NCBI GenBank assembly: GCA_904420095.1
Contig: CAJFUB010000041.1
Coordinates: 1 to 64,000, forward strand
Direction: 5' to 3'
Origin: an uncultured Clostridia bacterium
GTDB taxonomy: Bacteria > Bacillota > Clostridia > UBA1212 > UBA1255
Length of the DNA stretch: 64,000 nt
Shown here: one piece after another, positions 26,413 through 34,205 of the stretch
Numbering within the stretch: position 1 is the stretch's first letter
How the letters are laid out: each line of letters opens with the position of its first letter
Made by a program: the position numbers and the translations under genes
The notes under the pieces: model-generated
Seen by the model: only the letters and a program-made list of their open reading frames with translations
Database searches by the model: none
What the model was told of the DNA's origin: nothing

Positions 26413-27949
26413 TTTCGTCCTTCCTTTCATCTATGATTTGTTCCTCCACGGGAAGAGCGATGTATATCGTCAGTCCCTCTCCGATATTGCTCTCTGCCCA
26501 GATTCTTCCCCCATGGCTCGTCACAATCTGCTTTGCGATCGAAAGCCCCAGGCCGCTTCCTTTTACAGGGTTCGTGCGGGCGGGATCATTTCGATAGAAA
26601 GAATCAAATATTTTTCCCGTCAGGCTGGAATCTATCCCCTCTCCGTCGTCTTTCAGTGCGATCAGCACTTCCCCATTGTCCTCCGTAACGGCGACATAAA
26701 AGCTGCCGATCTCGTTTTTCTTATACTTTGCGCTGTTGTCCGCAATATTGATCAGGACGCGCGCGAACTGCCCGCGGTCCAGCATCACATACACGGGATT
26801 TGGGCAGAGATTTGCATAGGCAAGGCACATTTTTTTCTTTTCCAAAGAAAATTTAAGCTCCTCACAGCATTGTGAGATATAATTTCCAATTTCTACATGC
26901 TCGAAATTGAACGGAACTTTATCAAGATCCAGCTTGGAAAACAGAAACAGATCGTCAACCAGACGGTCCATTTCTTCCGCCGTATTATAGATCGTCGTCA
27001 GATATTTCTGCCGTTTTTCCGGAGAGTCCGCGATTCCGTCGATCAGTCCTGAAACGTAGCCCTTAATGGAAGTCAGCGGCGTGCGCAGATCGTGCGAGAT
27101 TCCCGCGATCATTTCCTTGCGGTCCTCCTCATAGGCTTTCTGTTTTTCATTCGATTCTACGAGCTTTTCCCGCATCTGCTCAAATTTCTGCAATACGTCC
27201 GTAATTTCGTCATCGCCCGTATAGTTGATTTCAAAATCAAGATTTCCTTCGCTGATTTTCTGGGCCGCTTCTTTCAATTTATTCAGGGGGCTCATAATGC
27301 TGTTGGAAAGCGCGACAATCAAAACAAAATTAATAATAATAATGACAATAGAGCCCAGAATGGTAATTGAGCGGACCGCATCATTGATATTTTGCGCGGC
27401 ATCACGCCAGTAGCGGCTGTTTTCGTTGCGGAATTCCATCGTCCCCATATGATCGTTGTACAGAAGCACCTCCGCTTCTCCGTCCGCATCATTCAAATCA
27501 ATGTTTGCGTAATACAGAAAGCTGTCGGAATCCGAATATAGAATTGTCTTTTTATTCTGAGCCAGTGTGTCGTTGAGCAGGATCGCACCTGCATAAATTT
27601 CGTTTGCGGTCTCTCCGCCGTTCAGATAAACCGCTGCTCCGTTGATCAGAATATACGCCTTGGAAGCTGTTTTCGTGATATACTCGTCAATCCTGGCATA
27701 ATCCGCATGCTCCTGGATCTGATACGGGGCCTCCGTTGTCATGTCGATCATCCCGTCAAACAAAATCTGCAGCTCATATACCGAAATCGAATCCTCATGA
27801 TAATCGGGAATTTCCAGGCTGCTGACATCATTTCTGATATACGTCATCAGAAAAATCCGCATGATGTAAAAAGACAGCACCATAACAAGCGCAAGCAAAA
27901 AAAGCAGCATTATCACATTTGAGAATAGAATTCTTTTTTTTACGCTCAT
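26378..27949 (-). CDS. Membrane sensor histidine kinase
   Basis: 523 residues. Membrane segment 1 is near 8-35, then an extracellular sensor region of about 170 residues with no recognised motif, and membrane segment 2 near 195-220 (LGSIVIIIINFVLIVAL). A HAMP linker follows, the His box AGISHDLRTPLTSIKG, and an ATP lid with NIADNSAKYKK (N box), LKDDGEGID (G1) and GSGLGLSIAKQIV (G2). It pairs with the response regulator that overlaps its 3' end. The 215-residue membrane protein directly upstream may be a sensory partner (inference). The signal is unknown. Confidence 0.94.
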   Translation of the reverse strand: MSVKKRILFSNVIMLLFLLALVMVLSFYIMRIFLMTYIRNDVSSLEIPDYHEDSISVYELQILFDGMIDMTTEAPYQIQEHADYARIDEYITKTASKAYILINGAAVYLNGGETANEIYAGAILLNDTLAQNKKTILYSDSDSFLYYANIDLNDADGEAEVLLYNDHMGTMEFRNENSRYWRDAAQNINDAVRSITILGSIVIIIINFVLIVALSNSIMSPLNKLKEAAQKISEGNLDFEINYTGDDEITDVLQKFEQMREKLVESNEKQKAYEEDRKEMIAGISHDLRTPLTSIKGYVSGLIDGIADSPEKRQKYLTTIYNTAEEMDRLVDDLFLFSKLDLDKVPFNFEHVEIGNYISQCCEELKFSLEKKKMCLAYANLCPNPVYVMLDRGQFARVLINIADNSAKYKKNEIGSFYVAVTEDNGEVLIALKDDGEGIDSSLTGKIFDSFYRNDPARTNPVKGSGLGLSIAKQIVTSHGGRIWAESNIGEGLTIYIALPVEEQIIDERKDENGEKEDSDHRG

Positions 27950-27970
27950 ATCAGAAAGTCTCTTTTCTGC

Positions 27971-28618
27971 TCATAGGAATATAAATACCAGCAGGAGAAC
28001 TCCATCAAAGATCAGAATTCCGATTCCCGTCCTTTTGATTCCGTTCATATCCTCCCAGACAGGATTCTCCTCCTCCGGCTTTTTATATAAAATGTGCCAA
28101 AGCTCTTCCGCTTTTCCGATGATCACGCCGCCCGTCACGGCAATGATCGCCACCGCAATCGCCTGCCAGATCGTAATGATGGAATCCGTTCCGTAAATCA
28201 TGGAAATAAAGACGCGCTCCGTAAATCGCTCATACGGCTCTCCCGTTTTCTGGGCTTCCTCTGCATCCTCCTCGTAATGCCATTCTACAGCGGCATTGTT
28301 TTTCTGCGACCCGCTGACCGTATAATAATATGCATATGGCTGCGTCAAATAGTCCTGCAGCGTTTCGTCGTATGCTTCTCTGATGTAAAGATGCAGCGTA
28401 TACGATCCGTCCGCGTTTTCCAGCGTTCCGGTCATCACCATGTCATCCGTAAAATAAAACTCGTAATTTTTCACATTATTTACGGAGCTTTTTAAGATAT
28501 AGCGTACATTGTCCACCACGCCCGAGCGATTTTCCAGCTTTGTGCGTGTCAGAAAGGTAAGCAGTCCCAAAAGAAGCAGGCAGGACATCAGGATGAAAAA
28601 GTTTCGGCCTTTATTCAT
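27971..28618 (-). CDS. Membrane protein of unknown function upstream of sensor kinase
   Basis: 215 residues. The N-terminal membrane segment (about 7-23) is followed by an outside domain of about 115 residues rich in Tyr, Thr, Asp and Glu (MVMTGTLENADGSYTLHLYI). A second membrane segment (about 148-167, AIAVAIIAVTGGVIIG), a cytoplasmic loop, and a third hydrophobic C-terminal segment (IGILIFDGVLLLVFIFL) follow. No known family is recognised. Its ATG overlaps the stop of the UDP-sugar pyrophosphorylase gene (ATGA), and the kinase starts 21 bases after it, so it is certainly cotranscribed with the two-component pair. Confidence 0.85.
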   Translation of the reverse strand: MNKGRNFFILMSCLLLLGLLTFLTRTKLENRSGVVDNVRYILKSSVNNVKNYEFYFTDDMVMTGTLENADGSYTLHLYIREAYDETLQDYLTQPYAYYYTVSGSQKNNAAVEWHYEEDAEEAQKTGEPYERFTERVFISMIYGTDSIITIWQAIAVAIIAVTGGVIIGKAEELWHILYKKPEEENPVWEDMNGIKRTGIGILIFDGVLLLVFIFL

Positions 28619-29862
28619 AATGCGCTCCGTTCCTTCGCCGCTTCGGCATATAATTTCTGCGCGGTTTCCGGGCTGTCCTCGCCCGTTCTGTTTTTGATCG
28701 GCGCAAATTCGCGTTCCCGCTCTACGCGCAGAATTCCCATTTTCTGATAAAAAGAGAACGCGTCGAAAAGAAAGGATTCAAATTTATATGCGTTCGGCCG
28801 ATCCGGCTCGATCCTCCGTCCCTGGGCGTCGATGTAGGAGGCTTTTTTGCAGGCGGCGTGATACGGAAGGCCCTCCTCTCCCATTTTGTCGAAAACGTCG
28901 ACTCGGAACAAATTGCACAAAATATGCGCATCTCCGTATACAAAAGCGCCCGCGCCGTCTCTCTGCTCTGCCAGCTCCGCAGGGATTTCCGTATATTCTA
29001 TTACAAACGGGCGCCCGTTTTTTCTGCAGAAAACACCAGCCTTTTCATAGGCGTCTCTTTTAATAATGGATTTTCCACCAAGCTCATAATGATTTGCCGC
29101 AAGATAACCGATCAAAAGGGGATCTGCCGGGCGCGCCAGCACGTTGTCGATGCCTCCGGTATAAACCCATTCGATTCCGCGCCGTTTCAGATCCTCCGTT
29201 ACGCCGCGCTTCAGCATTGCGCGGAATATGCCTCCGTGTCCGTCCGCGCCTTCTCTGATTTTATATTTTTCTTCCAGGAGAAGCTTCCCGTTCTGATCCA
29301 GCATCGGAAGCATGAATTGACGGAAAAACACGACGTCCTCCTCGGGATATCCGAAGAAACCATTTTCCCGGAAAAACCGTTTTGTTTCCGCATCATTCTC
29401 CTCGCTTGTCATAATATACCACGGAATGGTTCTTCCGCATTCCTCTGAACGCGCCTTCAATCGGCGGCATTGAATTTCAAACAGCGAAATTTCCTCCGGA
29501 ACGCAAATCCGAAACGTTCCCTTGGGGCCGGGATGACCAAGCCGCGTTCCCTGACCGCCTGCCATCGTAACCGCCGCATATTTTCCGTCCCTTAGGATTT
29601 CCATGCCGCGAAGATAATAGTTTTGCTTTTCCTGCGTCGTCCACGCCGCTTCCACTGCGCAGGGAATCGGCTCGATTCCGGCGGGCGGCTCCGCTTTTTG
29701 TTCCTGTGTCTGACGGAACAGCCGTTCCATAAGGGCAAAATCAATCGTTTCCAGCTGGTTTTCAAGCTGGCTTTTCTCTGCGGCACTCAATTCCCCGTAA
29801 AATCCGATCAGGTGTGCCTGTCCATAGAGATTCAGCTTTTCGCGCATTTCTTCCGATACCAT
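28615..29862 (-). CDS. UDPGP-family nucleotidyltransferase (UDP-sugar pyrophosphorylase)
   Basis: 415 residues of the eukaryote-like UDPGP family, not the GalU type. The nucleotide-binding loop is TMAGGQGTRLGHPGPKGTF near residue 95-115. It also has WYIMTSEEND, the GGIDNVLARPADP sugar-binding region, and RPNAYKFESFLFDAF. It makes UDP-glucose or UDP-GlcNAc from UTP and sugar-1-phosphate, releasing PPi. It is first in the operon that also carries murB (uses UDP-GlcNAc derivatives), hprK (can use PPi) and the pyrophosphatase (removes PPi). UDP-GlcNAc pyrophosphorylase activity seems at least as likely as UDP-glucose. Confidence 0.88.
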   Translation of the reverse strand: MVSEEMREKLNLYGQAHLIGFYGELSAAEKSQLENQLETIDFALMERLFRQTQEQKAEPPAGIEPIPCAVEAAWTTQEKQNYYLRGMEILRDGKYAAVTMAGGQGTRLGHPGPKGTFRICVPEEISLFEIQCRRLKARSEECGRTIPWYIMTSEENDAETKRFFRENGFFGYPEEDVVFFRQFMLPMLDQNGKLLLEEKYKIREGADGHGGIFRAMLKRGVTEDLKRRGIEWVYTGGIDNVLARPADPLLIGYLAANHYELGGKSIIKRDAYEKAGVFCRKNGRPFVIEYTEIPAELAEQRDGAGAFVYGDAHILCNLFRVDVFDKMGEEGLPYHAACKKASYIDAQGRRIEPDRPNAYKFESFLFDAFSFYQKMGILRVEREREFAPIKNRTGEDSPETAQKLYAEAAKERSAL

Positions 29863-29894
29863 TGCGTGCTCCTTGCATAAAATAGGATGCCATT

Positions 29895-29923
29895 ATTTTA
29901 CTCTAAATTAAAAGCATTGGCAA
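29895..29923 (-). promoter_or_regulatory. Promoter of the UDPGP-to-pyrophosphatase operon
   Basis: Minus-strand TTGCCA (29918-29923), 17 bases, TAAAAT (29895-29900), about 32 bases upstream of the first ATG. Downstream genes to 21240 are spaced by 24 bases or less or overlap, so this promoter could drive eight genes. Confidence 0.6.
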
Positions 29924-29926
29924 TAT

Positions 29927-30856
29927 CTACGGGTTTTTAAGGATTTTGCTGAAATATCCGCCGAGCTCCTCTTCCGGACAGTTCAGCTCGATACAGCGGT
30001 CTTTTCCCATTCCTGTGCAAAAAACCGTTTCATTTGTCACGGGCCGGCAAGTCATACGTCCGGCTTCGGAAAGCTTATAATAGCGGCCTTCCCCCTCAAA
30101 GGCAAAATGCACGGCCGTCAGATCATAGGATGCGTTCAGGCAGGTTTTCTCTGTGCGCATCGCGGCAAGGTATTGCCGATAGGAAAGATCAATCGGATGA
30201 TCCTCGAAGGCTGCCGTTTCTTCCGGATCAAAGCCGGACAGCACGCCCGCTCCCGTTTCAAACGGACTGTAGAAAATGGGGACACGAATTTCTTCAGAGA
30301 ATTTTCGAAAGGCGTCGGCATCACATTCGACATTGAATTCCTTTTGGGCTTTCCGTTCGCAGCCTGCCATCGTTATAAACGCGTACACTTTTCGTTCCAA
30401 AAGCTCCTGCGCCGCGTCCATCAGCTCCGCAATGTTGTTCAGCATCCCAATCGTAATAAAGACGACGCTTTTGTCCTCCGCGGCTTTCAGTACTTTCTGA
30501 TAAAGCTTTACCGCGGATTCCGGCTCGTACGTTCCAACCGGACGGTACCTCGTGCGGAAGCGTTCCGAAAGCAGCCGGTTGTAATGCTGCGTATCCGGTC
30601 CGTCCCAAAATCCTTTTCGGTCGGTCATTCCGATCGGGATATCGGCAGCACCGCAGTACCGCCCGATTACATCGATCGCCCCGCAGCCATATGCATTTGA
30701 CGTACAATTACAGATTCCGGAAACCTTGATTCCGTATTTTTTCGAGAAATGATGAAGCAGCGCCAGCGCACCTACATCGTCGCAGTCCGGTCCGATATCC
30801 GTATCCAGCAAGATTTCGCGTTTAACGCGTTTCAGCGGCTCGTATTCCATTGGCAT
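29927..30856 (-). CDS. Inosine/uridine-preferring nucleoside hydrolase family protein
   Basis: 309 residues (307 from the second ATG at 30850, which is 7 bases after AAAGGAG; the first has GGAGG 8 bases upstream). The calcium-binding signature DTDIGPDCDDVGALALL is at residues 17-33. GICNCTSNAYGCG near 60 and AFITMAGCERKAQKEFNVECDADAF near 165-190 match the family. It cleaves ribonucleosides or related N-glycosides to ribose and base. It overlaps the end of tyrA by 29-35 bases, so it is read from the aromatic operon, where it has no obvious metabolic link. Confidence 0.88.
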   Translation of the reverse strand: MPMEYEPLKRVKREILLDTDIGPDCDDVGALALLHHFSKKYGIKVSGICNCTSNAYGCGAIDVIGRYCGAADIPIGMTDRKGFWDGPDTQHYNRLLSERFRTRYRPVGTYEPESAVKLYQKVLKAAEDKSVVFITIGMLNNIAELMDAAQELLERKVYAFITMAGCERKAQKEFNVECDADAFRKFSEEIRVPIFYSPFETGAGVLSGFDPEETAAFEDHPIDLSYRQYLAAMRTEKTCLNASYDLTAVHFAFEGEGRYYKLSEAGRMTCRPVTNETVFCTGMGKDRCIELNCPEEELGGYFSKILKNP

Positions 30857-31697
30857 TCTCCTTTCCTCCGTCTATTTTTCTCTTGATTTCCTTTCCTTCC
30901 GCAAACAGAGCCCGCAGCGTGCCTGTATCCTCGTTTTCCAGGGCTTCTTTATATTTTCCAAGAGCTTCAAGAAGCGTATTCAGTTCGAAAATAACGTTTT
31001 CTCTATTTTCCATGCAAAGCTCCGCCCACATGGCTTCATTAAGCCACGCGACACGCGTAAGATCCTTATAGCTTCCAGCAGAAAAGCCCTTATGATCCTG
31101 GGCGGTGGGACTCTTTACATATGCGTTGGACACAATGTGCGCAAGCTGTGAAGTAAACGCGATGAGCTGATCGTGTTTTTCTGCGCTTGTTATGGAGAAA
31201 TGGCCGAACCCCGCAGGAGCCAGAAGCGTTTTGATGCGGTCGAAAAGGCTCATATCGTCATATACCGGCGGTACGAGAATCATATAGGCGCCTTTAAAGA
31301 GCCCTGCCCTGCTGTATTTAAAGCCGGAATATTGTGTGCCGGCCATAGGGTGACCGCCTACAAACGTAAAACCGTATTCCTCTGCAATGGCGAAGCAGGC
31401 CTTGCATACGCTGCGCTTCGTTCCGCAGCAGTCAATGACGACCGTTTTCTGTGAAAGATGCGGCGCGGCATTTTTCAAATATGCAATCGCTGCCTCCGGA
31501 TATACGCAGAGCAGCAGTAAATCGCACGCCTGCAGATTCTGAACGGCAAGCTCCTGGTCTACGGCTCCGTCAAGCAGCGCGAAATCAAGAATCCTGGCGT
31601 CGGTATCACACCCGTATACGGTGTGGCTTCCTGCGCTTTTATAAGCCTTTGCAAAGGATCCGCCAATCAGTCCCAGTCCCACAATGCCGATTTTCAT
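30822..31697 (-). CDS. tyrA: Prephenate dehydrogenase TyrA
   Basis: 291-residue NAD-dependent enzyme converting prephenate to 4-hydroxyphenylpyruvate for tyrosine. The N-terminal Rossmann motif is GLGLIGGSFAKAYK, the active-site segment is GGHPMAGTQYSGF near residue 110, and an alpha-helical C-terminal dimer domain contains SQLAHIVSNAYV. There is no ACT domain and no chorismate mutase fusion, so feedback control may rest on the DAHP synthase and on the attenuator. Its ATG overlaps the stop of the DAHP synthase gene (4 bases). Confidence 0.94.
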   Translation of the reverse strand: MKIGIVGLGLIGGSFAKAYKSAGSHTVYGCDTDARILDFALLDGAVDQELAVQNLQACDLLLLCVYPEAAIAYLKNAAPHLSQKTVVIDCCGTKRSVCKACFAIAEEYGFTFVGGHPMAGTQYSGFKYSRAGLFKGAYMILVPPVYDDMSLFDRIKTLLAPAGFGHFSITSAEKHDQLIAFTSQLAHIVSNAYVKSPTAQDHKGFSAGSYKDLTRVAWLNEAMWAELCMENRENVIFELNTLLEALGKYKEALENEDTGTLRALFAEGKEIKRKIDGGKENANGIRAAETR

Positions 31698-32698
31698 TCC
31701 GCAGTCACCTCGCGGATTTTTCTGATCTTGTCAGCAGTATCGGCGAACTGCTCGGGCGTCAGGGACTGCGCGCCGTCGCAAAGCGCGTGTACGGGATCAT
31801 TATGCACCTCGATCATAACGCCGTCCGCGCCCGCTGCTGCGGCGGCCATTGCGAGCGGCTTTACCAGGCGGGCGATCCCCGATGCATGGCTGGGATCCAC
31901 AACGACCGGAAGATGCGTCAGCTCACGCAGCATCGGCACCGCAGAAATATCAAGCGTGTTTCTCGTATAGGTCTCAAAGGTTCTGATCCCGCGCTCGCAG
32001 AGGATAACGTTTTCGTTGCCGCCTGCCATAATGTATTCTGCGCTCATCAGGAGCTCTTTCAAATTGTTTGCAAGCCCGCGTTTCAGAAGAATCGGCTTGC
32101 GGGTATGTCCAAGCTCCTTTAACAAATCGAAATTCTGCATATTCCGTGCTCCGACCTGTATAATATCCACCTGTTCAAACAGAGGCAGATGATTTGCGTT
32201 CATAATCTCAGTAATAATCGGCATGCCCGTGATTTTCTTCGCTTCCAGAAGATATTCGATTCCGTCCGCCTTCAGCCCCTGGAAATCGTAGGGAGACGTT
32301 CTCGGCTTGAAGGCGCCGCCTCTTAAAATCGAAGCGCCGGCCTCTTTCACTTTTCTCGCCACCTCGATAATCTGCTCCGGAGACTCAACGGAACAGGGGC
32401 CGGCAATGATTGCGAAATTTCCCCCGCCGATCCGAACGTCGCCGATCTCTACGATCGTATCATCCGGATGGAATTTTCGATTGGCATTTTTAAACGGTTC
32501 GCTGATTCGCTTGACTGCCTCTACAATATCCAGGCTTTCGAGAAGCTCCGTGTCGATCTGCTTCGTGTCTCCGATCAGGCCGATGATCGTCTGATATTTT
32601 CCCTTTGAAACATGAACGTCCAGACCTCTTGAGCGGAACCATCTGCAAAGATTTTCAATCTGCTCTTCCGTTACGCCGGGTTTTAATACTGTTACCAT
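31694..32698 (-). CDS. aroF: 3-deoxy-7-phosphoheptulonate synthase (DAHP synthase, type I-beta)
   Basis: 334 residues. It condenses phosphoenolpyruvate and erythrose-4-phosphate, the first step to chorismate. An N-terminal ferredoxin-like domain of about 70 residues is known in this subfamily to bind Tyr or Phe for feedback control. The barrel has AGPCSVESPEQ, RGGAFKPRTSPYDFQG, KRGLANNLKE and DPSHASG (metal His). AAAGGAGG precedes the ATG. It is the first structural gene after the aromatic leader peptide and terminator, so Phe/Tyr supply controls it at both the enzyme and transcription level. Confidence 0.95.
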   Translation of the reverse strand: MVTVLKPGVTEEQIENLCRWFRSRGLDVHVSKGKYQTIIGLIGDTKQIDTELLESLDIVEAVKRISEPFKNANRKFHPDDTIVEIGDVRIGGGNFAIIAGPCSVESPEQIIEVARKVKEAGASILRGGAFKPRTSPYDFQGLKADGIEYLLEAKKITGMPIITEIMNANHLPLFEQVDIIQVGARNMQNFDLLKELGHTRKPILLKRGLANNLKELLMSAEYIMAGGNENVILCERGIRTFETYTRNTLDISAVPMLRELTHLPVVVDPSHASGIARLVKPLAMAAAAAGADGVMIEVHNDPVHALCDGAQSLTPEQFADTADKIRKIREVTAE

Positions 32699-32715
32699 TA
32701 AGATTCCTCCTTTTG

Positions 32716-32752
32716 AAAAAAAATACCGTACAGGCGTTTCTGCCGTACGGTA
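32716..32752 (-). terminator. Attenuator terminator ahead of DAHP synthase gene
   Basis: On the minus strand TACCGTAC (32745-32752) pairs perfectly with GTACGGTA (32724-32731), with an inner GGC/GCC extension, followed at once by eight T (32716-32723). It lies 18 bases before the aroF ATG and after the leader peptide. Its loop (GCAGAAAC, 32736-32743) is complementary to GTTTCTGC in the leader peptide (32803-32810), which would form the competing antiterminator. Confidence 0.9.
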
Positions 32753-32795
32753 TCATGTTCGATCAGATTTGGAAGCGGTTTGAAAACCGGTGATT

Positions 32796-32888
32796 CTACG
32801 CAGCAGAAACTTCTCTTACTTTATCAGATAAGCAATAAAAGTAAAAGTAAAAAAAGTAATATGCCTTTGTAAAAAGATTCCGTTTCAA
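32796..32888 (-). CDS. Phe/Tyr leader peptide of the aromatic operon
   Basis: A 30-codon reading frame from TTG (32888) to TAG (32796), with GGAGG 7 bases upstream. It opens MKRNLFTKA, continues with nine consecutive aromatic codons (YYFFYFYFY), then CLSDKVREVSAA. That run has five Tyr and four Phe and no Trp. When charged Phe-tRNA or Tyr-tRNA is scarce the ribosome should stall in the run and expose the 3' part of the frame, whose GTTTCTGC can pair with the terminator loop and let transcription enter aroF-tyrA. It is far too short for a general gene finder. Confidence 0.88.
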   Translation of the reverse strand: MKRNLFTKAYYFFYFYFYCLSDKVREVSAA

Positions 32889-32920
32889 TGTGCAGCCTCC
32901 ATGCTTCGGTTACAAACGGT

Positions 32921-32949
32921 ATTGTAATACGGAATAGATTCTCTGTCAA
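32921..32949 (-). promoter_or_regulatory. Promoter of aroF-tyrA operon
   Basis: Minus-strand TTGACA (32944-32949, full consensus), exactly 17 bases, TACAAT (32921-32926). The -35 element overlaps the last codon and stop of apgM. The start point should fall near 32914, about 25 bases before the leader peptide. Confidence 0.85.
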
Positions 32950-34163
32950 CTCAAAAAGCGGTCGATCAGCTGAAATCCCTTTTCAATGTAAATCCCCGTT
33001 TCTGCCGCATCGCGTTCATTGTATTCCGCCGAAGCGCTGCGGATTCCGGCGCGGTCTCCTTCATAGATCATGTAGGGCACCGGGGCGTGCGTGTGTGTCC
33101 TGAGGGCCAGCGGCGTCGGATGATCCGGCAGTACCAGAATCCGATACGGTTCGCCGGTGTTTTCCAGATAGTCCCAGACCTTTTTGAGGATCCTTTGATC
33201 CAGATATTCGATCGCGCGTACCTTATTTTGAATTTCCTGCCTGTGTCCGCATTCATCCGGCGCTTCCACATGCAGGTATACGAACTCCCCGCCGCTGCGG
33301 AAAAAGGCAATGGCGGCGTCCGCTTTCCCCTCGTAGTTGGTATCGATGTTTCCGGTTGCCCCGGGCACGTCCGGGACCTCCATGCCCGCACAAATTCCCA
33401 GGCCCTTCACAAGATCCACGGCGGAAATCACGGCGCCTTTTACGTGATGTCTGTCGTAAAAGCTGTCAAAAGACGGCTTTCTCCCCTGGCCCCAGAGCCA
33501 TACGGAGGACGCGGGCCGCAGGCCGTTCTGAATCCGGCGGAGATTTACGGGATGATCCTTTAAAAGCGCGCGGCTTTTCCGCATAAGATCATAAAGCATC
33601 GCGGCGGTTTCTCCCTTTGGAAGAAAGGGTGCGATTTTTTTGCCGGATATGTCGTGCGGCGGAGTGAAATGCAGATCCGCCGTCTTTTGGTGCTTCAAAA
33701 CGACACAGTGGCGATAACTGACGCCCGGATAGAAACGGACCTGATCGGTTCCGAGCTTTTGATCAAGAAAGCGAATCAGCTCGCCGGCCTCTGCCGTCGT
33801 AATTTCATCCGAGCTGTAATCCACCATCGTCGTATCCTCGTAGCGTGCCTCGTCGGACAGAGTAACAAGATTGCAGCGGATCGCAATATCGTCTTCCGCC
33901 AGATCGATTCCCATGCTGACCGCCTCAAGCGGCGATCTTCCGGTATAATACCGGTCCGGATCATAGCCGAGAACGGACATGTTCGCAATGTCGCTTCCGG
34001 GCGGATTCAGATGATCGGGCACTGTCTTTACGAGACCGAGCTCCGCATATTTGGCCATATGATCCATGACCGGTTTGTTTGCCTTCTGGAGAGGCGTCTG
34101 ATTTCCAAGCTCCTTCACCGGATCGTCCGCCATTCCGTCTCCTAACAGTACAAAAAATTTCAT
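32946..34163 (-). CDS. apgM: Cofactor-independent phosphoglycerate mutase, archaeal type (ApgM)
   Basis: 405 residues. It interconverts 3- and 2-phosphoglycerate without 2,3-bisphosphoglycerate. It belongs to the alkaline-phosphatase-fold archaeal-type family, not GpmI: LLGDGMADDP (metal), PPGSDIANMSVLGYDP (the phosphorylated Ser lies here), GRSPLEAVSMGI, VHVEAPDECGH-like FVYLHVEAPDECGHR, and LPDHPTPLALRTHTHAPVP. Some Clostridia carry this form beside GpmI. A homoserine-kinase-like role has been proposed for relatives of this family, so the annotation is probable and not certain. It lies 42 bases downstream of htpG. Confidence 0.9.
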   Translation of the reverse strand: MKFFVLLGDGMADDPVKELGNQTPLQKANKPVMDHMAKYAELGLVKTVPDHLNPPGSDIANMSVLGYDPDRYYTGRSPLEAVSMGIDLAEDDIAIRCNLVTLSDEARYEDTTMVDYSSDEITTAEAGELIRFLDQKLGTDQVRFYPGVSYRHCVVLKHQKTADLHFTPPHDISGKKIAPFLPKGETAAMLYDLMRKSRALLKDHPVNLRRIQNGLRPASSVWLWGQGRKPSFDSFYDRHHVKGAVISAVDLVKGLGICAGMEVPDVPGATGNIDTNYEGKADAAIAFFRSGGEFVYLHVEAPDECGHRQEIQNKVRAIEYLDQRILKKVWDYLENTGEPYRILVLPDHPTPLALRTHTHAPVPYMIYEGDRAGIRSASAEYNERDAAETGIYIEKGFQLIDRFLS

Positions 34164-34205
34164 CGTCTGCCGTCCTTTCTGTTTTTACGTCGGCTCAATC
34201 TTATT

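Noticed and set aside
32753-32920. T-box riboswitch ahead of aroF
   Set aside because: No T-box consensus sequence or specifier-loop architecture is present; the leader is short and contains a translated aromatic run instead.
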